A stretch of 40,066 nucleotides of DNA from an uncultured Pseudomonadota bacterium (GTDB lineage Bacteria; Myxococcota_A; UBA796; SXON01), in NCBI GenBank assembly GCA_903900265.1, contig CAIUMM010000222.1, positions 1 through 40,066 on the forward strand, in the 5' to 3' direction. This document shows positions 32,201 to 40,066 of this stretch, one piece after another. A program made the position numbers and the translations under genes. Numbering within the stretch: the first letter of the stretch is position 1; each line of letters begins with the position of its first letter. The notes below the pieces were generated by a model. It made no database searches. It worked only from the letters and a program-made list of their open reading frames with translations, and was not told the DNA's origin.

Positions 32201-34996
32201 TCAATCTCCCTGTTCAGTGACGACGACGCCCCGGGATTCCCGCACCACCGCCATTCCACTGAAGTTCGTCATCGGCGACGCCGGCTCTTCGGGCACTTCC
32301 ACCGCCGGACTCGCCGCGGTGACCGGAGTCTCTACCGGCGTCCGCCCTCCGAAGTAGATCACCTGCTTCCAAGACCGGCTGACCTGATCGACGAAGCAAA
32401 GCAGCACGTCCCCGGGGTTGCACGCAGCGAGCGCCGTGTCGATGGCCTCGGGCTCGGAGCGCGCGATGATCACCTGCTCAGCGGGGACCCCGGCGCCCAA
32501 CAACGCGTCGCGGAGCATCTCAGGCACCTCAGTGTCCCCGCGACCGCGGGGGTTGTCGTCCCGCCTGCACACGTAGAGGTCGAAGTGGCCGGCGACCGAA
32601 GTCGCGACCTCGCGGATGTCTTCGTCCCGCCGATCGCCGGGCGCCGCGAGCACGACGAGTCGACGCTGGCCCGGTCGGCGATCTACGGTGATCGCGTCGG
32701 TCAGCGCGACCATCGCCTGCACGGCGGCGGGGTTGTGCCCGTAGTCGAGGATCACCTTGAAGCCAAGCTGATCGTAGACGTTCATGCGCCCGGGGGTCTG
32801 GAAGAAGCTGGCGTCGAAGCTGCGGAGGCCGTGACGGATATCGTCAAGCTTCACGTTCATCGCGTAGGCCATCGCCGCGGCGAACATCGCGTTCTGCACG
32901 TTGTGCATCGCCTTGCCTTCGAGCGTCGCCGGGATCAGGTGCGTCCACAGCAACGGGATGTGCCGCCCCTTGTCGTAGATGGTGATCATCTGCCCGTTCA
33001 CGCCTGCTTCAAGGGCCACCGCCCTACCGCCGGCGCGGATGTGCTCGCGCACCAACGCGTGGTTCGGCGTGGTGGTGACGTAGCAGATGTGGCGCGCGAC
33101 CGCCGTCGATGCCATGCGCAGGCAGCGATCGTCGTCGGCGTTCAGCACCACCGTGTCCTGCGCGATGTCGATGGGGATGCGCTTGACCTCGGCGAGCTGG
33201 TCAAGGTCTTCAATGCCGCCGAGGCCGAGGTGATCACTGGCCACGTTGAGGCAACAGGCGACGTCCGGCTTGCGGTAGCCCATGCCGGCGCGCAGCAGCC
33301 CACCCCGCGCGGTCTCCAGCACCGCGACGTCTACTTGGGGATGACAAAGCACCATCTTGGCCGATGTCGGGCCGGTCATGTCGCCGCTCACCGCGAGGCG
33401 CCCGTCGATGTACACGCCGTCGGTGGTGCTCATGCCGACGCAATGGCCGACAAGCTTGTGGATGTGCGCCAACATGCGCGTGGTCGTGGTCTTGCCGTTG
33501 GTGCCGGTGATCGCCGCGATGGGGATGCGCGAGCGAGAACCCGGCGGAAACAGCATGTCGAGCACCGCGCCCGCGACGTCGCGCGGCGTGCCTTCGCTGG
33601 GCGCGACGTGCATGCGGAAGCCCGGCGCGGCGTTGACCTCGCAGATGCCGCCGCCGACGTCCTTGTAGGACTGCGACACGTCTGGCGTCAAGAAGTCCAC
33701 GCCGCACACATCGAGGCCGACGGCCGCTGCCGCGCGGATCGCCATCTCCCGGTTGTCGGGGTGGCAGATGTCGGTCTGGTCGATCGCGGTGCCGCCGGTG
33801 GACAGGTTCCCGGTGGTGCGCAAGTAGAAGATCTGCCCCTCGGGGAGCACATGGTCGGTCTCGAGCTTGGCTTCGAGCAAGAGCCGCTCCGCTTGCGCGT
33901 CAAACTCCAGCCGCGTGAGCGTTTTTTCGTGACCGATCCCGCGCCGGGGGTCCTGATTTACGATGTCCACCAGCTCGGCGATGGTGTGTACGCCGTCGCC
34001 CTTCACGTGCCCGGGAACTCGCTTTGCGACCGCGACGAGCTCGCCGTTGACCACCAACATGCGATGGTCAAAGCCTTGCAAGAAGCTCTCGACGAGCACC
34101 GTGCGCGAGTGCTCCCGGGCCTCGGCGTAGGCGCGCGCCACCTGCTCGGGCGTCTCCATGCCGATGCTCACGCCGCGGCCGTGGTTGGCGTCGAGCGGCT
34201 TGACCACCACCGGGTAGCCGATGCGGCGCGCGGCGCGCACCGCTTGATCCGCGCTGTAGACCTGATCCTGCTTGGGCACCGGCAGGCCGATGTCGCCGAG
34301 GATGCGGTTGGTGAGCTCCTTGTCGCTGGCGATGTCCACGGCGATGTGCCGGGTCTCGCTGGTCACCGTGGCTTGGATGCGCTTCTGCAGCACGCCGTGC
34401 CCGAACTGCACGAGGCTGTGCTCATTGAGGCGGATCCAGGGGATGTCGCGGGCTTCGGCGGCGCGGACGAGGCTGCCGGTGGAGGGCCCAAAGGCGCGGC
34501 GCTCGGCCCCGCGGATCAAGCGTTCAAGACCGGTCTTGAAGTCGAACTCGGCGTCGACCTCGTAGCTGCCGCGCAGATCCACGGGGATCAAGCTGTGTAC
34601 GAGCTCCAACGCGAGGCGCCCCGCAGCGTCTCCCGTCCACGCATCTTCGTACTCGTACACTACGTGGTAGCGGCCGGCAGGACCAGCGCCGCGCGTCTTG
34701 CCGAACGTGACCTGCGCGCCCGCGAGGTTCTGGAGCTCGATCGCTACGTGTTCAAACACGTGGCCCATCCAGGTGCCGCCGTCGTCGCGCAAGCGACGGA
34801 TGAAGCCGCCCGGCTCCCGGTACGAACAGCCGTGCTGAGCCAATGAAGGCACGGCAGCGATAAGCCCATCTACAAAGCCCGGAATCCGATCGCTCGGCCA
34901 CTCCTCCAACGCTTCAAGATCCAGCGTAAAGCGGATCACCTTGAAGTTGGCGTAGACGTTGGGGCCGACGTAGGTACGGGTCTCGACGATGTTCAT
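32201..34996 (-). CDS. cphA: Cyanophycin synthetase
   Basis: CphA makes cyanophycin, a polymer with an Asp backbone and Arg side chains, using ATP for each addition; the granules store nitrogen in the cytoplasm. 931 residues in the expected order: N-terminal domain (1-160, MNIVETRTYVGPNVYANFKV), ATP-grasp domain at about 200-470 (VVVKPLDANHGRGVSIG; ICEVNAAPGFRMH), then the Mur-ligase domain with GTNGKTTTT at 498-506, VLETARGGLLRAGMGY, CLNVASDHLGLGG, FKVILDYGHNPAAVQAM and VLAAPGDRRDED. The length is slightly above cyanobacterial forms because of a C-terminal tail. It sits between cphB (40-bp gap) and a second Mur-ligase gene (8 bp from its ATG). Confidence 0.95.
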   Translation of the reverse strand: MNIVETRTYVGPNVYANFKVIRFTLDLEALEEWPSDRIPGFVDGLIAAVPSLAQHGCSYREPGGFIRRLRDDGGTWMGHVFEHVAIELQNLAGAQVTFGKTRGAGPAGRYHVVYEYEDAWTGDAAGRLALELVHSLIPVDLRGSYEVDAEFDFKTGLERLIRGAERRAFGPSTGSLVRAAEARDIPWIRLNEHSLVQFGHGVLQKRIQATVTSETRHIAVDIASDKELTNRILGDIGLPVPKQDQVYSADQAVRAARRIGYPVVVKPLDANHGRGVSIGMETPEQVARAYAEAREHSRTVLVESFLQGFDHRMLVVNGELVAVAKRVPGHVKGDGVHTIAELVDIVNQDPRRGIGHEKTLTRLEFDAQAERLLLEAKLETDHVLPEGQIFYLRTTGNLSTGGTAIDQTDICHPDNREMAIRAAAAVGLDVCGVDFLTPDVSQSYKDVGGGICEVNAAPGFRMHVAPSEGTPRDVAGAVLDMLFPPGSRSRIPIAAITGTNGKTTTTRMLAHIHKLVGHCVGMSTTDGVYIDGRLAVSGDMTGPTSAKMVLCHPQVDVAVLETARGGLLRAGMGYRKPDVACCLNVASDHLGLGGIEDLDQLAEVKRIPIDIAQDTVVLNADDDRCLRMASTAVARHICYVTTTPNHALVREHIRAGGRAVALEAGVNGQMITIYDKGRHIPLLWTHLIPATLEGKAMHNVQNAMFAAAMAYAMNVKLDDIRHGLRSFDASFFQTPGRMNVYDQLGFKVILDYGHNPAAVQAMVALTDAITVDRRPGQRRLVVLAAPGDRRDEDIREVATSVAGHFDLYVCRRDDNPRGRGDTEVPEMLRDALLGAGVPAEQVIIARSEPEAIDTALAACNPGDVLLCFVDQVSRSWKQVIYFGGRTPVETPVTAASPAVEVPEEPASPMTNFSGMAVVRESRGVVVTEQGD

Positions 34997-35036
34997 GGCC
35001 CGGGAGTGTATCCGAATCCCGTGACCGCGCCCGGCG

Positions 35037-35864
35037 CTACCGTGTGCTGGTGCGCACGATGCAGCGACGGATCAGGTCAAATCGCGAGCCAGGCACCAAA
35101 AGATGGAGCTTGACCCCGATCATCTCGACCGGCTCGCCATCGTCGACCTTGGCCATGCTGGAAGACTCCAGATCATTGGCGTCGACCACGGTGATGCCGC
35201 CGCCGCCGACCACCTCGAGCACGTTGTCCGGCCCGATGAACGCCGCGGTGTCTTCATCCACCCCGAGCCCGATGGCAAACGGGTTGTACGCGATCGCCGT
35301 CAACAAGCGGCCGATGCGGTCGCGCTCGCGGAAGTGCTGATCGACGACGACGCGATTGGTCAAGCCCAGCCCGGGAGCGAGCGTGACCATGCCGGCCTTC
35401 GGAGTTCCGCCTTCGCGGCCGGAAGCGATCATGTGCGCGCTGATGAACGCCGCGCCCGCCGACGTGCCCGCGACATGAACGCCGCGCGCGTTGGCCTTGC
35501 GCACCGCCTGCGCAAAGTCGGTCCCGCCGAGGATGGTCGTCAGCCGCAGCTGGTTGCCGCCGGTGAAAAAGATGCCCGCAGCGTCCTGCATCATCGCGAT
35601 GACGTCGGGGTTGTTGGCCTCGCGCCGCGTCTGGATGTTCAGCACGTGCACGGGGCCGGACTCGACGCGATCGAACACGTCAATGTAGCGGTCACCGGTG
35701 TCTTCGGACTCGCTGGCGGTGGGGATGACGATGATCGTGCCGTTACGGCCGCCACACATCGAGACGAAGCTCTTCAGCACCCGACGGTCGGCCATCTTGT
35801 CTTCGGCGCCGCCGATCGGGATGATGAAGCCGCGGGTTCCGGGTTGAATTTCTATCGAAGGCAC
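35037..35864 (-). CDS. cphB: Cyanophycinase
   Basis: CphB is a serine-type exopeptidase of the S51 family that releases beta-Asp-Arg dipeptides from cyanophycin. The 275-residue length is typical. Visible motifs: FIIPIGGAEDK at 13-23, FFTGGNQLRL at 99-108 (family: FTGGDQ), and the nucleophile elbow AGTSAGAA with Ser135. LGLTNRVVVDQHFRERDRIGRL and GLGVDEDTAAF follow, holding the conserved His and acidic residues. GTG start at 35864 with AGGA five nt upstream. There is no signal peptide, so it acts in the cytoplasm. It is the first gene of the cphB-cphA-Mur ligase run, which suggests that synthesis and breakdown are expressed together. An isoaspartyl dipeptidase is not in the window. Confidence 0.95.
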   Translation of the reverse strand: MPSIEIQPGTRGFIIPIGGAEDKMADRRVLKSFVSMCGGRNGTIIVIPTASESEDTGDRYIDVFDRVESGPVHVLNIQTRREANNPDVIAMMQDAAGIFFTGGNQLRLTTILGGTDFAQAVRKANARGVHVAGTSAGAAFISAHMIASGREGGTPKAGMVTLAPGLGLTNRVVVDQHFRERDRIGRLLTAIAYNPFAIGLGVDEDTAAFIGPDNVLEVVGGGGITVVDANDLESSSMAKVDDGEPVEMIGVKLHLLVPGSRFDLIRRCIVRTSTR

Positions 35865-35900
35865 TCTGATCCTGTATTCGCCGCCCCCTTATCCCGCTGA

Positions 35901-35912
35901 TCCCGTTTTCGG
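35901..35912. other. Short hairpin in the cphB upstream region
   Basis: CCCG-TTTT-CGGG is a small perfect hairpin about 40 nt upstream of the cphB start, within the 132-bp divergent gap between cphB and the ferredoxin gene. A GGATAAGGGGG stretch on the minus strand (35878-35888) resembles the -10/discriminator of the rRNA promoters, but no -35 is clear. Confidence 0.25.
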
Positions 35913-35996
35913 GAGTTGCGCTGCTGCGCCACGCGTGATGGAAGGACGACATGGGCGGAAGGCGCGCCGGTTACTCCAAGAAAAGGCCCCATCGTC

Positions 35997-36455
35997 ATGC
36001 CTGTCTTCCCTCACCTCAACCCGTCCACCTGCACATCCTGCGGCGCGTGCGAGGTCGCGTGCGTGACGGCGCGCTACCCCGAAGCGGCCGGCATCACCGA
36101 CCCCGATCACCCGTTGGTGCTTGAGCGCCGGCGCCTCGCGGTGCGCATCGTCGCGGAGGTGCCCACCCTCGACGTGTGCATCCATTGCCCGGACAGCCCG
36201 TGCGTAGCGGTGTGCCCGCACAACGCGCTGCTTCGTTTCCCGGACGGCCGGATCGAGCTCATCGAGCCGCGGTGCACCGGGTGCGGCCACTGCATCAGCG
36301 CGTGCCCGTACAAGGCGATCCGGCGGGTCACCGCGCTGGGCATCGCGGTCAAATGCGATGGTTGCGCCCCGATGGATCGCCCCGGACACGTGACGCCGAT
36401 CCCCGGAGGCCCGGCATGTGCGCCGGCATGTCCAACCGGCGCGCTGACGGTGTAG
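35997..36455 (+). CDS. Four-cluster ferredoxin-like electron-transfer protein
   Basis: 152 residues with four cysteine clusters in the pattern of DmsB/NrfC/HycB-type subunits. These are CTSCGACEVAC (C12, C15, C18, C22), CIHCPDSPCVAVCP, CTGCGHCISACP, and a split last group CDGC plus CAPACP about 17 residues later. Such proteins pass electrons between a molybdopterin enzyme or hydrogenase and the quinone pool or a partner. No Tat or Sec signal is visible, so it is probably cytoplasmic. No catalytic partner gene lies beside it, which is unusual for this family. ATG 35997 has AAAAGG upstream; an in-frame ATG at 35916 would add an unrelated N-terminus. Confidence 0.85.
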   Translation: MPVFPHLNPSTCTSCGACEVACVTARYPEAAGITDPDHPLVLERRRLAVRIVAEVPTLDVCIHCPDSPCVAVCPHNALLRFPDGRIELIEPRCTGCGHCISACPYKAIRRVTALGIAVKCDGCAPMDRPGHVTPIPGGPACAPACPTGALTV

Positions 36456-36464
36456 AATGCCCGG

Positions 36465-38690
36465 ATGCGCCTGATCCCGTTGTTCGCCCTCACCCTCGCT
36501 TGCACCGGCCCCGCCGACAAGCCCAACCCCCACGACGACACCGGCGAGCCCGCGGTCGAACCGCTCACGTGGGACGCTCCCGCCGCTGCGGTAGATTGCA
36601 CGCCCGGCGGCGACGCGCCGCTGCTCGACGCGGCCTTCGAGGACGCCGGGATGGCCCGCGAGGACTTTGGCTACACCAACTCGGAGTGGAACATCTGGGG
36701 CGACTACGTCGACAACGACTACGTGCTCTCGTGGTTCCCCACCGTGCACCACTCCCCGGAGCAAGTGCCGTGTTTTGCCGGCCAGCTTCAAGCGGACGTC
36801 GACACCGCGCTCGCTACCGCGCACCCGGTGGCGTCCTCGATCGCCGCGTGGGCGCAGCACATCGACGTGGCTTTCCCCGAAGGGGACGCCCCCAACGATC
36901 GATCCGCGCTGGTCGACGTGCTCGGCCGGTTTTCCGGTCTCGCCGAGGATCCAGCCACGTCCGCAGCCGCGCTCGAAGCCGCCGATCCCGAACTATCCGC
37001 AGCGCTCGCCCCGATCCTGTCGACCCTCGCCGACGCGGTCGCGCAGCGTGCTGCGCTCGACGCGTCCGCCAACGAGCAGAGCTCCCGTATTCCCAATCAG
37101 CTCTTCAAGCGCGGCTCCGGTATGGTGCTCGCGGCCTCAGGCGTGAGCCCCGACTACACCGACCCCGACGAGCTCGCGTGGTTCGGCGCTTGGTTCGGCT
37201 CCGAAGAAGGCCCGCGCCAGCAGCTCGCGATCGCCGCACGCGCGATCGCCTACGCGGTCGAGCAGGCCGATCTGCGCCGCTTTGGCGACTCCACCGCGCT
37301 CTCCGAGGAGTGGGTCATCCACACCGACGCAGGCGCGATCCGCATCTCGCCCTCCAGCGACGACGCCCACGATGACGCAGACGGCGCCACGCTCTTTCAC
37401 CTCGATCTCGGCGGGAACGACATCTGGACCGGCAGCGCCGGCGCGACGATCAGCGTGGACAACCCGGTCTCCATCGCCGTGGATCTGAGCGGCGCCGACG
37501 CCTACGGCTACGACGCGGTGCCCAGCGACGACGACGTGCCCGGCGCGCTGGTCTCCGATGAATACGGGCGCCAATCGGCGAGCGGCTACAAGATCTCGGC
37601 CTCCGAGAACGGCCGCCAGGGCTCCGGGCGCTACGGCGTCGGCATGCTCTTCGATCTCGGCGGCAGCGACGACACCTACGCCTCGCTGCGCATGAGCCAA
37701 GGCTTCGGCGCGATGGGCGTCGGCGTGCTCTACGACGACGCGGGGGACGACACCTACACCGCCGAAGCCGGGGCGCAGGGCGCCGGCGTGTTCGGGCTCG
37801 GGCTGCTGCTGGACGGCGGCGGCGACGACCAGTACGTCGCGTGGGCGTTCGCGCAAGGCTTCGGCTACGCAGGAAGCGGCGGCTTGCTCGCCGATGCGGG
37901 CGACGGCGCCGACGTCTACTGGTCCGATCCCGGCAACAACTTTGGCGGCACCACGCTCTACGCCTCGCCCCAGCTCCCCGGCGGCGAAGGCAATTCCTCG
38001 TTCACCCAGGGCGCGGGCTTCGGCCTGCGCGGCGACAGCCTCGGCGTGTACATGGCCGGCGGGCTCGGCATGCTGCGCGACGGCGGCGGCAACGACACCT
38101 ACACCGGCGGCGTGTTCACCGAAGGCACCGGCTACTGGGAAGGGACAGGCGTGCTCGCCGATGCAGCGGGGGACGACGTGTACAACGCGCTCTACTACGC
38201 GGAGGGCGGCGCCGCGCATTTTGCGCTGGCGATGCTCGTAGACGGCGGCGGCAACGACCAACACAACACCTTGTTCACACCCTACTACATGATGTTGGGC
38301 GCGGGCCACGACTACTCGGTGGGCGTGCTGATCGACGAGGCCGGAGATGACACCGTCGTCGTGCCCGGCCTCGCGTTGGGCGCGTCGAATTGTCAGGGAC
38401 GCGGCGTGTATGTGGACAACGACGGCGCCGACGCCTACACGGTGAATTCCACCTACTCTACCGGCCTCGGAAACCACTCTGGCGAGTGTGAAGCCCGCAA
38501 GAGCTATACAGGTTCCAACGGGATCTTCATCGACAGCGGCGGCGACGCCGACACCTACGCCTGGCCGGCCGAAGACGTGCGCGCCCCGGCGGACGACTCT
38601 ACCTTCGGCATCGCGTGGGCCGGCACCTCCGACGAGCACGGCGGCGCGGTCGACGGCGACGGAGAGTCCGGGTACCACGCCAAGTACTGA
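36465..38690 (+). CDS. Large surface lipoprotein with GGxDxY repeats
   Basis: 741 residues. The short lipoprotein signal ends in LTLAC (C13), followed by a Pro/Asp linker with DDTGEP. Residues about 40-385 form a mixed domain of unknown type. Residues about 391-700 consist of around ten repeats of 26-31 residues with the core G-x-G-h-h-h-D-x-G-G-x-D-x-Y, for example GVLYDDAGDDTY, GLLLDGGGDDQY, GMLRDGGGNDTY, GVLADAAGDDVY, GVLIDEAGDDTV. The Gly/Asp spacing suggests a Ca-binding beta-solenoid or beta-roll related in style to RTX repeats, though the motif differs (inference). It starts 9 bp after the ferredoxin gene and is probably displayed on the outer membrane. Family not recognised. Confidence 0.75.
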   Translation: MRLIPLFALTLACTGPADKPNPHDDTGEPAVEPLTWDAPAAAVDCTPGGDAPLLDAAFEDAGMAREDFGYTNSEWNIWGDYVDNDYVLSWFPTVHHSPEQVPCFAGQLQADVDTALATAHPVASSIAAWAQHIDVAFPEGDAPNDRSALVDVLGRFSGLAEDPATSAAALEAADPELSAALAPILSTLADAVAQRAALDASANEQSSRIPNQLFKRGSGMVLAASGVSPDYTDPDELAWFGAWFGSEEGPRQQLAIAARAIAYAVEQADLRRFGDSTALSEEWVIHTDAGAIRISPSSDDAHDDADGATLFHLDLGGNDIWTGSAGATISVDNPVSIAVDLSGADAYGYDAVPSDDDVPGALVSDEYGRQSASGYKISASENGRQGSGRYGVGMLFDLGGSDDTYASLRMSQGFGAMGVGVLYDDAGDDTYTAEAGAQGAGVFGLGLLLDGGGDDQYVAWAFAQGFGYAGSGGLLADAGDGADVYWSDPGNNFGGTTLYASPQLPGGEGNSSFTQGAGFGLRGDSLGVYMAGGLGMLRDGGGNDTYTGGVFTEGTGYWEGTGVLADAAGDDVYNALYYAEGGAAHFALAMLVDGGGNDQHNTLFTPYYMMLGAGHDYSVGVLIDEAGDDTVVVPGLALGASNCQGRGVYVDNDGADAYTVNSTYSTGLGNHSGECEARKSYTGSNGIFIDSGGDADTYAWPAEDVRAPADDSTFGIAWAGTSDEHGGAVDGDGESGYHAKY
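37635..38560 (+). repeat. Degenerate protein repeats (GGxDxY units)
   Basis: About ten degenerate units of roughly 78-93 bp encode the G-x-G-hhh-D-x-G-G-x-D-x-Y module of the lipoprotein. Unlike the 51-bp repeats at 25.8 kb they are well diverged, indicating an old, selected protein architecture rather than recent tandem expansion. An interruption near residues 470-520 (NNFGGTTLYASPQLPGGEG) splits the array into two blocks. Confidence 0.7.
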
Positions 38691-38713
38691 GCTAAACCGT
38701 ACTGAGCTACACC
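38684..38713. repeat. 15-bp tandem duplication across convergent stop codons
   Basis: GTACTGAGCTAAACC (38684-38698) is followed directly by GTACTGAGCTACACC (38699-38713), with one mismatch. The first copy holds the lipoprotein's TGA; the second holds the alanine racemase stop on the minus strand (TAG). Confidence 0.7.
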
Positions 38714-39837
38714 CGCGGCACCCGCTCGCTGAACCCGCAGAGGATCTCGTACGGGATGGTCTCCGCCCAAGCCGCGAGCTCCTCCACGCCGATGCGGGCG
38801 TCGCCCTGCGCGCCCAACAGCATGGCTTCGTCGCCCGCTTCGACCCAATCGGGCACGTCGGTGACGTCGACCATGCAGAGATCCATGCAGACCACGCCGA
38901 CGACCGGGCAGCGTCGACCAGCGATCAGCACCTGCGCGCGACCACCCAGCACGCGCGGGTAGCCGTCGGCGTAGCCTACCGGGAGGGTGGCGATGCGCGA
39001 GGCCCTGTGGGTGACAAAACTCCGGTTGTAGCTGACGGAGGCGCGGGCTGGGAGGTCACGAACGACCAACACCTGCGTGCTGACGCTCAGCACCGGCCTC
39101 AGGCGCGGCGTCTCCGGGCTGGGCGCCACGCCGTACAACAGCAGCCCGGGCCGCACCATATCCATGTGAAACGTCGGGTACTGTACGAGACCGCCGGAGT
39201 TGCAGGTGTGGCGCAGCCGCGGCGCGTAGCCCCGAGCGCGGAGGGTCTTGAGCGCCTCGGCGTAGCGACGCGCCTGCTCCAGGACAAAATGCCCGTCGGC
39301 GCTGTCTACCGGCGCGTCTGCGGTGGCAAAATGGGTCATGAAGCCCTCGACGTCGAGGTTTCCGAACCGCGCGAGGCGGTCGAGAAAGCGCCCCCAATGC
39401 GGCAAGGGCACGCCGAGGCGGCCCATACCGGTGTCGACCTTCAAGTGCACGCGCTGGCGCACCCCCGCGGCGCGGGCTGCCGCGTCGAGACGCTCAGCGT
39501 CGCCTTCGTCGTACAACACCGGCACCAGCCTAAGGTGCACGACCTCGTCGGCCCCGAAGCGCCCGACGCCTCCCAGACACAGGATCGGAGTTGAGATTCC
39601 TGCCGCCCGAAGTTGCGCGCCCTCTTCGACCAGCGCCACGCCAAACCAGTCCACGCGCTCCTGCGGCTCAGGCGCGCTGCTTAGCGCCAGCGCGCACCGC
39701 ACCGCCCCGTGCCCGTAAGCATCGCCTTTGACCGCCGCGAGCACCGCGCAGTCCGGCCCCACCAAACCCCGCGCCACCCCGAGGTTGTGACGGAGGGCGT
39801 CCAGATCCACAGCGGCGACGGTCGGACGAATGCGCAT
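38707..39837 (-). CDS. alr: Alanine racemase
   Basis: Interconverts L- and D-Ala with PLP, supplying D-Ala for peptidoglycan. The 376-residue protein is a standard fold-type III racemase. The N-terminal barrel has AAVKGDAYGHGA with the PLP Lys at 37, HLKVDTGMGRLG, EGFMTHFATAD, LRHTCNSGG and MVRPGLLLYG. The C-terminal beta domain has the catalytic Tyr at 270 (VSYNRSF), LPVGYADGYPR, and VCMDLCMVDVTD. ATG 39837 gives the usual N-terminus R-P-T-x-A-x-V-D-L-x-A-L-x-H-N. No membrane or signal segment. It converges with the repeat lipoprotein gene; 107 bp separate it from the next gene upstream, with no obvious promoter seen. Confidence 0.95.
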   Translation of the reverse strand: MRIRPTVAAVDLDALRHNLGVARGLVGPDCAVLAAVKGDAYGHGAVRCALALSSAPEPQERVDWFGVALVEEGAQLRAAGISTPILCLGGVGRFGADEVVHLRLVPVLYDEGDAERLDAAARAAGVRQRVHLKVDTGMGRLGVPLPHWGRFLDRLARFGNLDVEGFMTHFATADAPVDSADGHFVLEQARRYAEALKTLRARGYAPRLRHTCNSGGLVQYPTFHMDMVRPGLLLYGVAPSPETPRLRPVLSVSTQVLVVRDLPARASVSYNRSFVTHRASRIATLPVGYADGYPRVLGGRAQVLIAGRRCPVVGVVCMDLCMVDVTDVPDWVEAGDEAMLLGAQGDARIGVEELAAWAETIPYEILCGFSERVPRV

Positions 39838-39944
39838 GACCCGCGCGGACTATCCCGGCGGGCGAGGCAAGCGCGCCAAGCACGCCGGGCGCGCTTTCCC
39901 GGAGCGTGCCCCCGGGTTTGCGCTGGTCGCCGCCGAAGTGTGCG

Positions 39945-40066
39945 TCATTCCGGGCAGGTGATGTCGACCTGGACGCGATCGTTGACGAAGTCACACTCGT
40001 CGCCATCGGTGCCCGTGACCTGCAGGACCTGCAGGTTGCCCCAGTCCGAGCGAGGGACTTCGAAGG
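39945..40066 (-). CDS. Unidentified protein, C-terminal end only
   Basis: A minus-strand reading frame enters from the right edge and stops at TGA (39945-39947). The last 39 residues run FEVPRSDWGNLQVLQV to VDITCPE. They contain two Cys in an Asp/Val-rich, beta-strand-like stretch (GDECDFVNDRVQVDITC), as often seen in disulfide-bonded exported proteins. The frame choice rests on clean composition; the protein cannot be identified from this fragment. Confidence 0.45.
   Translation of the reverse strand, partial: FEVPRSDWGNLQVLQVTGTDGDECDFVNDRVQVDITCPE

Noticed and set aside
32585..34846. A 753-codon plus-strand frame opposite cphA.
   Set aside because: Composition is His/Arg/Val/Asp-rich with no domain pattern; CphA on the minus strand is complete with all catalytic motifs.
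37137..38678. A 513-codon minus-strand frame opposite the repeat lipoprotein.
   Set aside because: Val/Gly/Ala/His low-complexity shadow; the plus strand has a lipobox and conserved repeats.

Overview
The window is a GC-rich, densely packed bacterial chromosome segment that looks most like a Myxococcota (former Deltaproteobacteria) genome. This placement is inferred from several signs. A secreted-type enzyme ends in a MYXO-CTERM-like tail (GCSC, hydrophobic stretch, RRRR). There are large lipoproteins with 'DDTG' linkers, a TPR/sulfatase-like lipoprotein, a near-consensus sigma54 promoter, and heavy use of GTG starts with ATGA-type overlaps. No plasmid, phage, transposase, CRISPR array or tRNA was recognised.

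Layout. Positions 1-22 are the 5' end of a 16S rRNA gene on the minus strand. Its leader (23-433) has three tandem promoters, a boxA-like site and a hairpin. Next come a DUF2752-type membrane protein and zapA (minus), a putative GH57/GH38-type carbohydrate enzyme and ftsY (plus), then smc, a small hypothetical gene and a secreted GH73-type glucosaminidase (minus). Positions 9.6-12.8 kb hold a tandem fusion of two DsbA/kappa-GST-like domains, a tiny membrane ORF, a triple-BON protein and Hsp20 separated by a highly structured intergenic element, and a small sigma54-driven hypothetical gene. moaA and an Mrp/ApbC-type ATPase form a coupled minus-strand pair (12.8-14.9 kb).

Positions 15.1-24.5 kb form an envelope-related island. 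A sulfatase-like TPR lipoprotein and a TPR protein lie on the plus strand. A tightly coupled four-gene minus-strand operon follows: membrane sulfatase-like protein, LpxL-like acyltransferase, phosphodiesterase-like protein and GT4 glycosyltransferase. All three alkaline-phosphatase-superfamily members appear to carry Thr as nucleophile. Positions 24.6-28.8 kb encode a repeat-rich outer-membrane-type protein with seven 17-residue acidic/Ser repeats, and a membrane-anchored alpha/alpha-toroid-like protein. After a glutaredoxin-like gene and an ABC1/UbiB kinase comes a cyanophycin (multi-L-arginyl-poly-L-aspartate) locus on the minus strand: cphB, cphA, and a third gene encoding a CphA-like Mur ligase without an ATP-grasp domain. 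The window ends with a four-cluster ferredoxin, a lipoprotein built from about ten GGxDxY repeats, alanine racemase, and the 3' end of an unidentified gene.

The most interesting candidates are the three-gene cyanophycin cluster with its extra Mur ligase, the Thr-type phosphatase/acyltransferase/glycosyltransferase operon, the GGxDxY repeat lipoprotein, and the structured element between hsp20 and the BON gene. All functional assignments come from reading motifs by eye. No database search was run.
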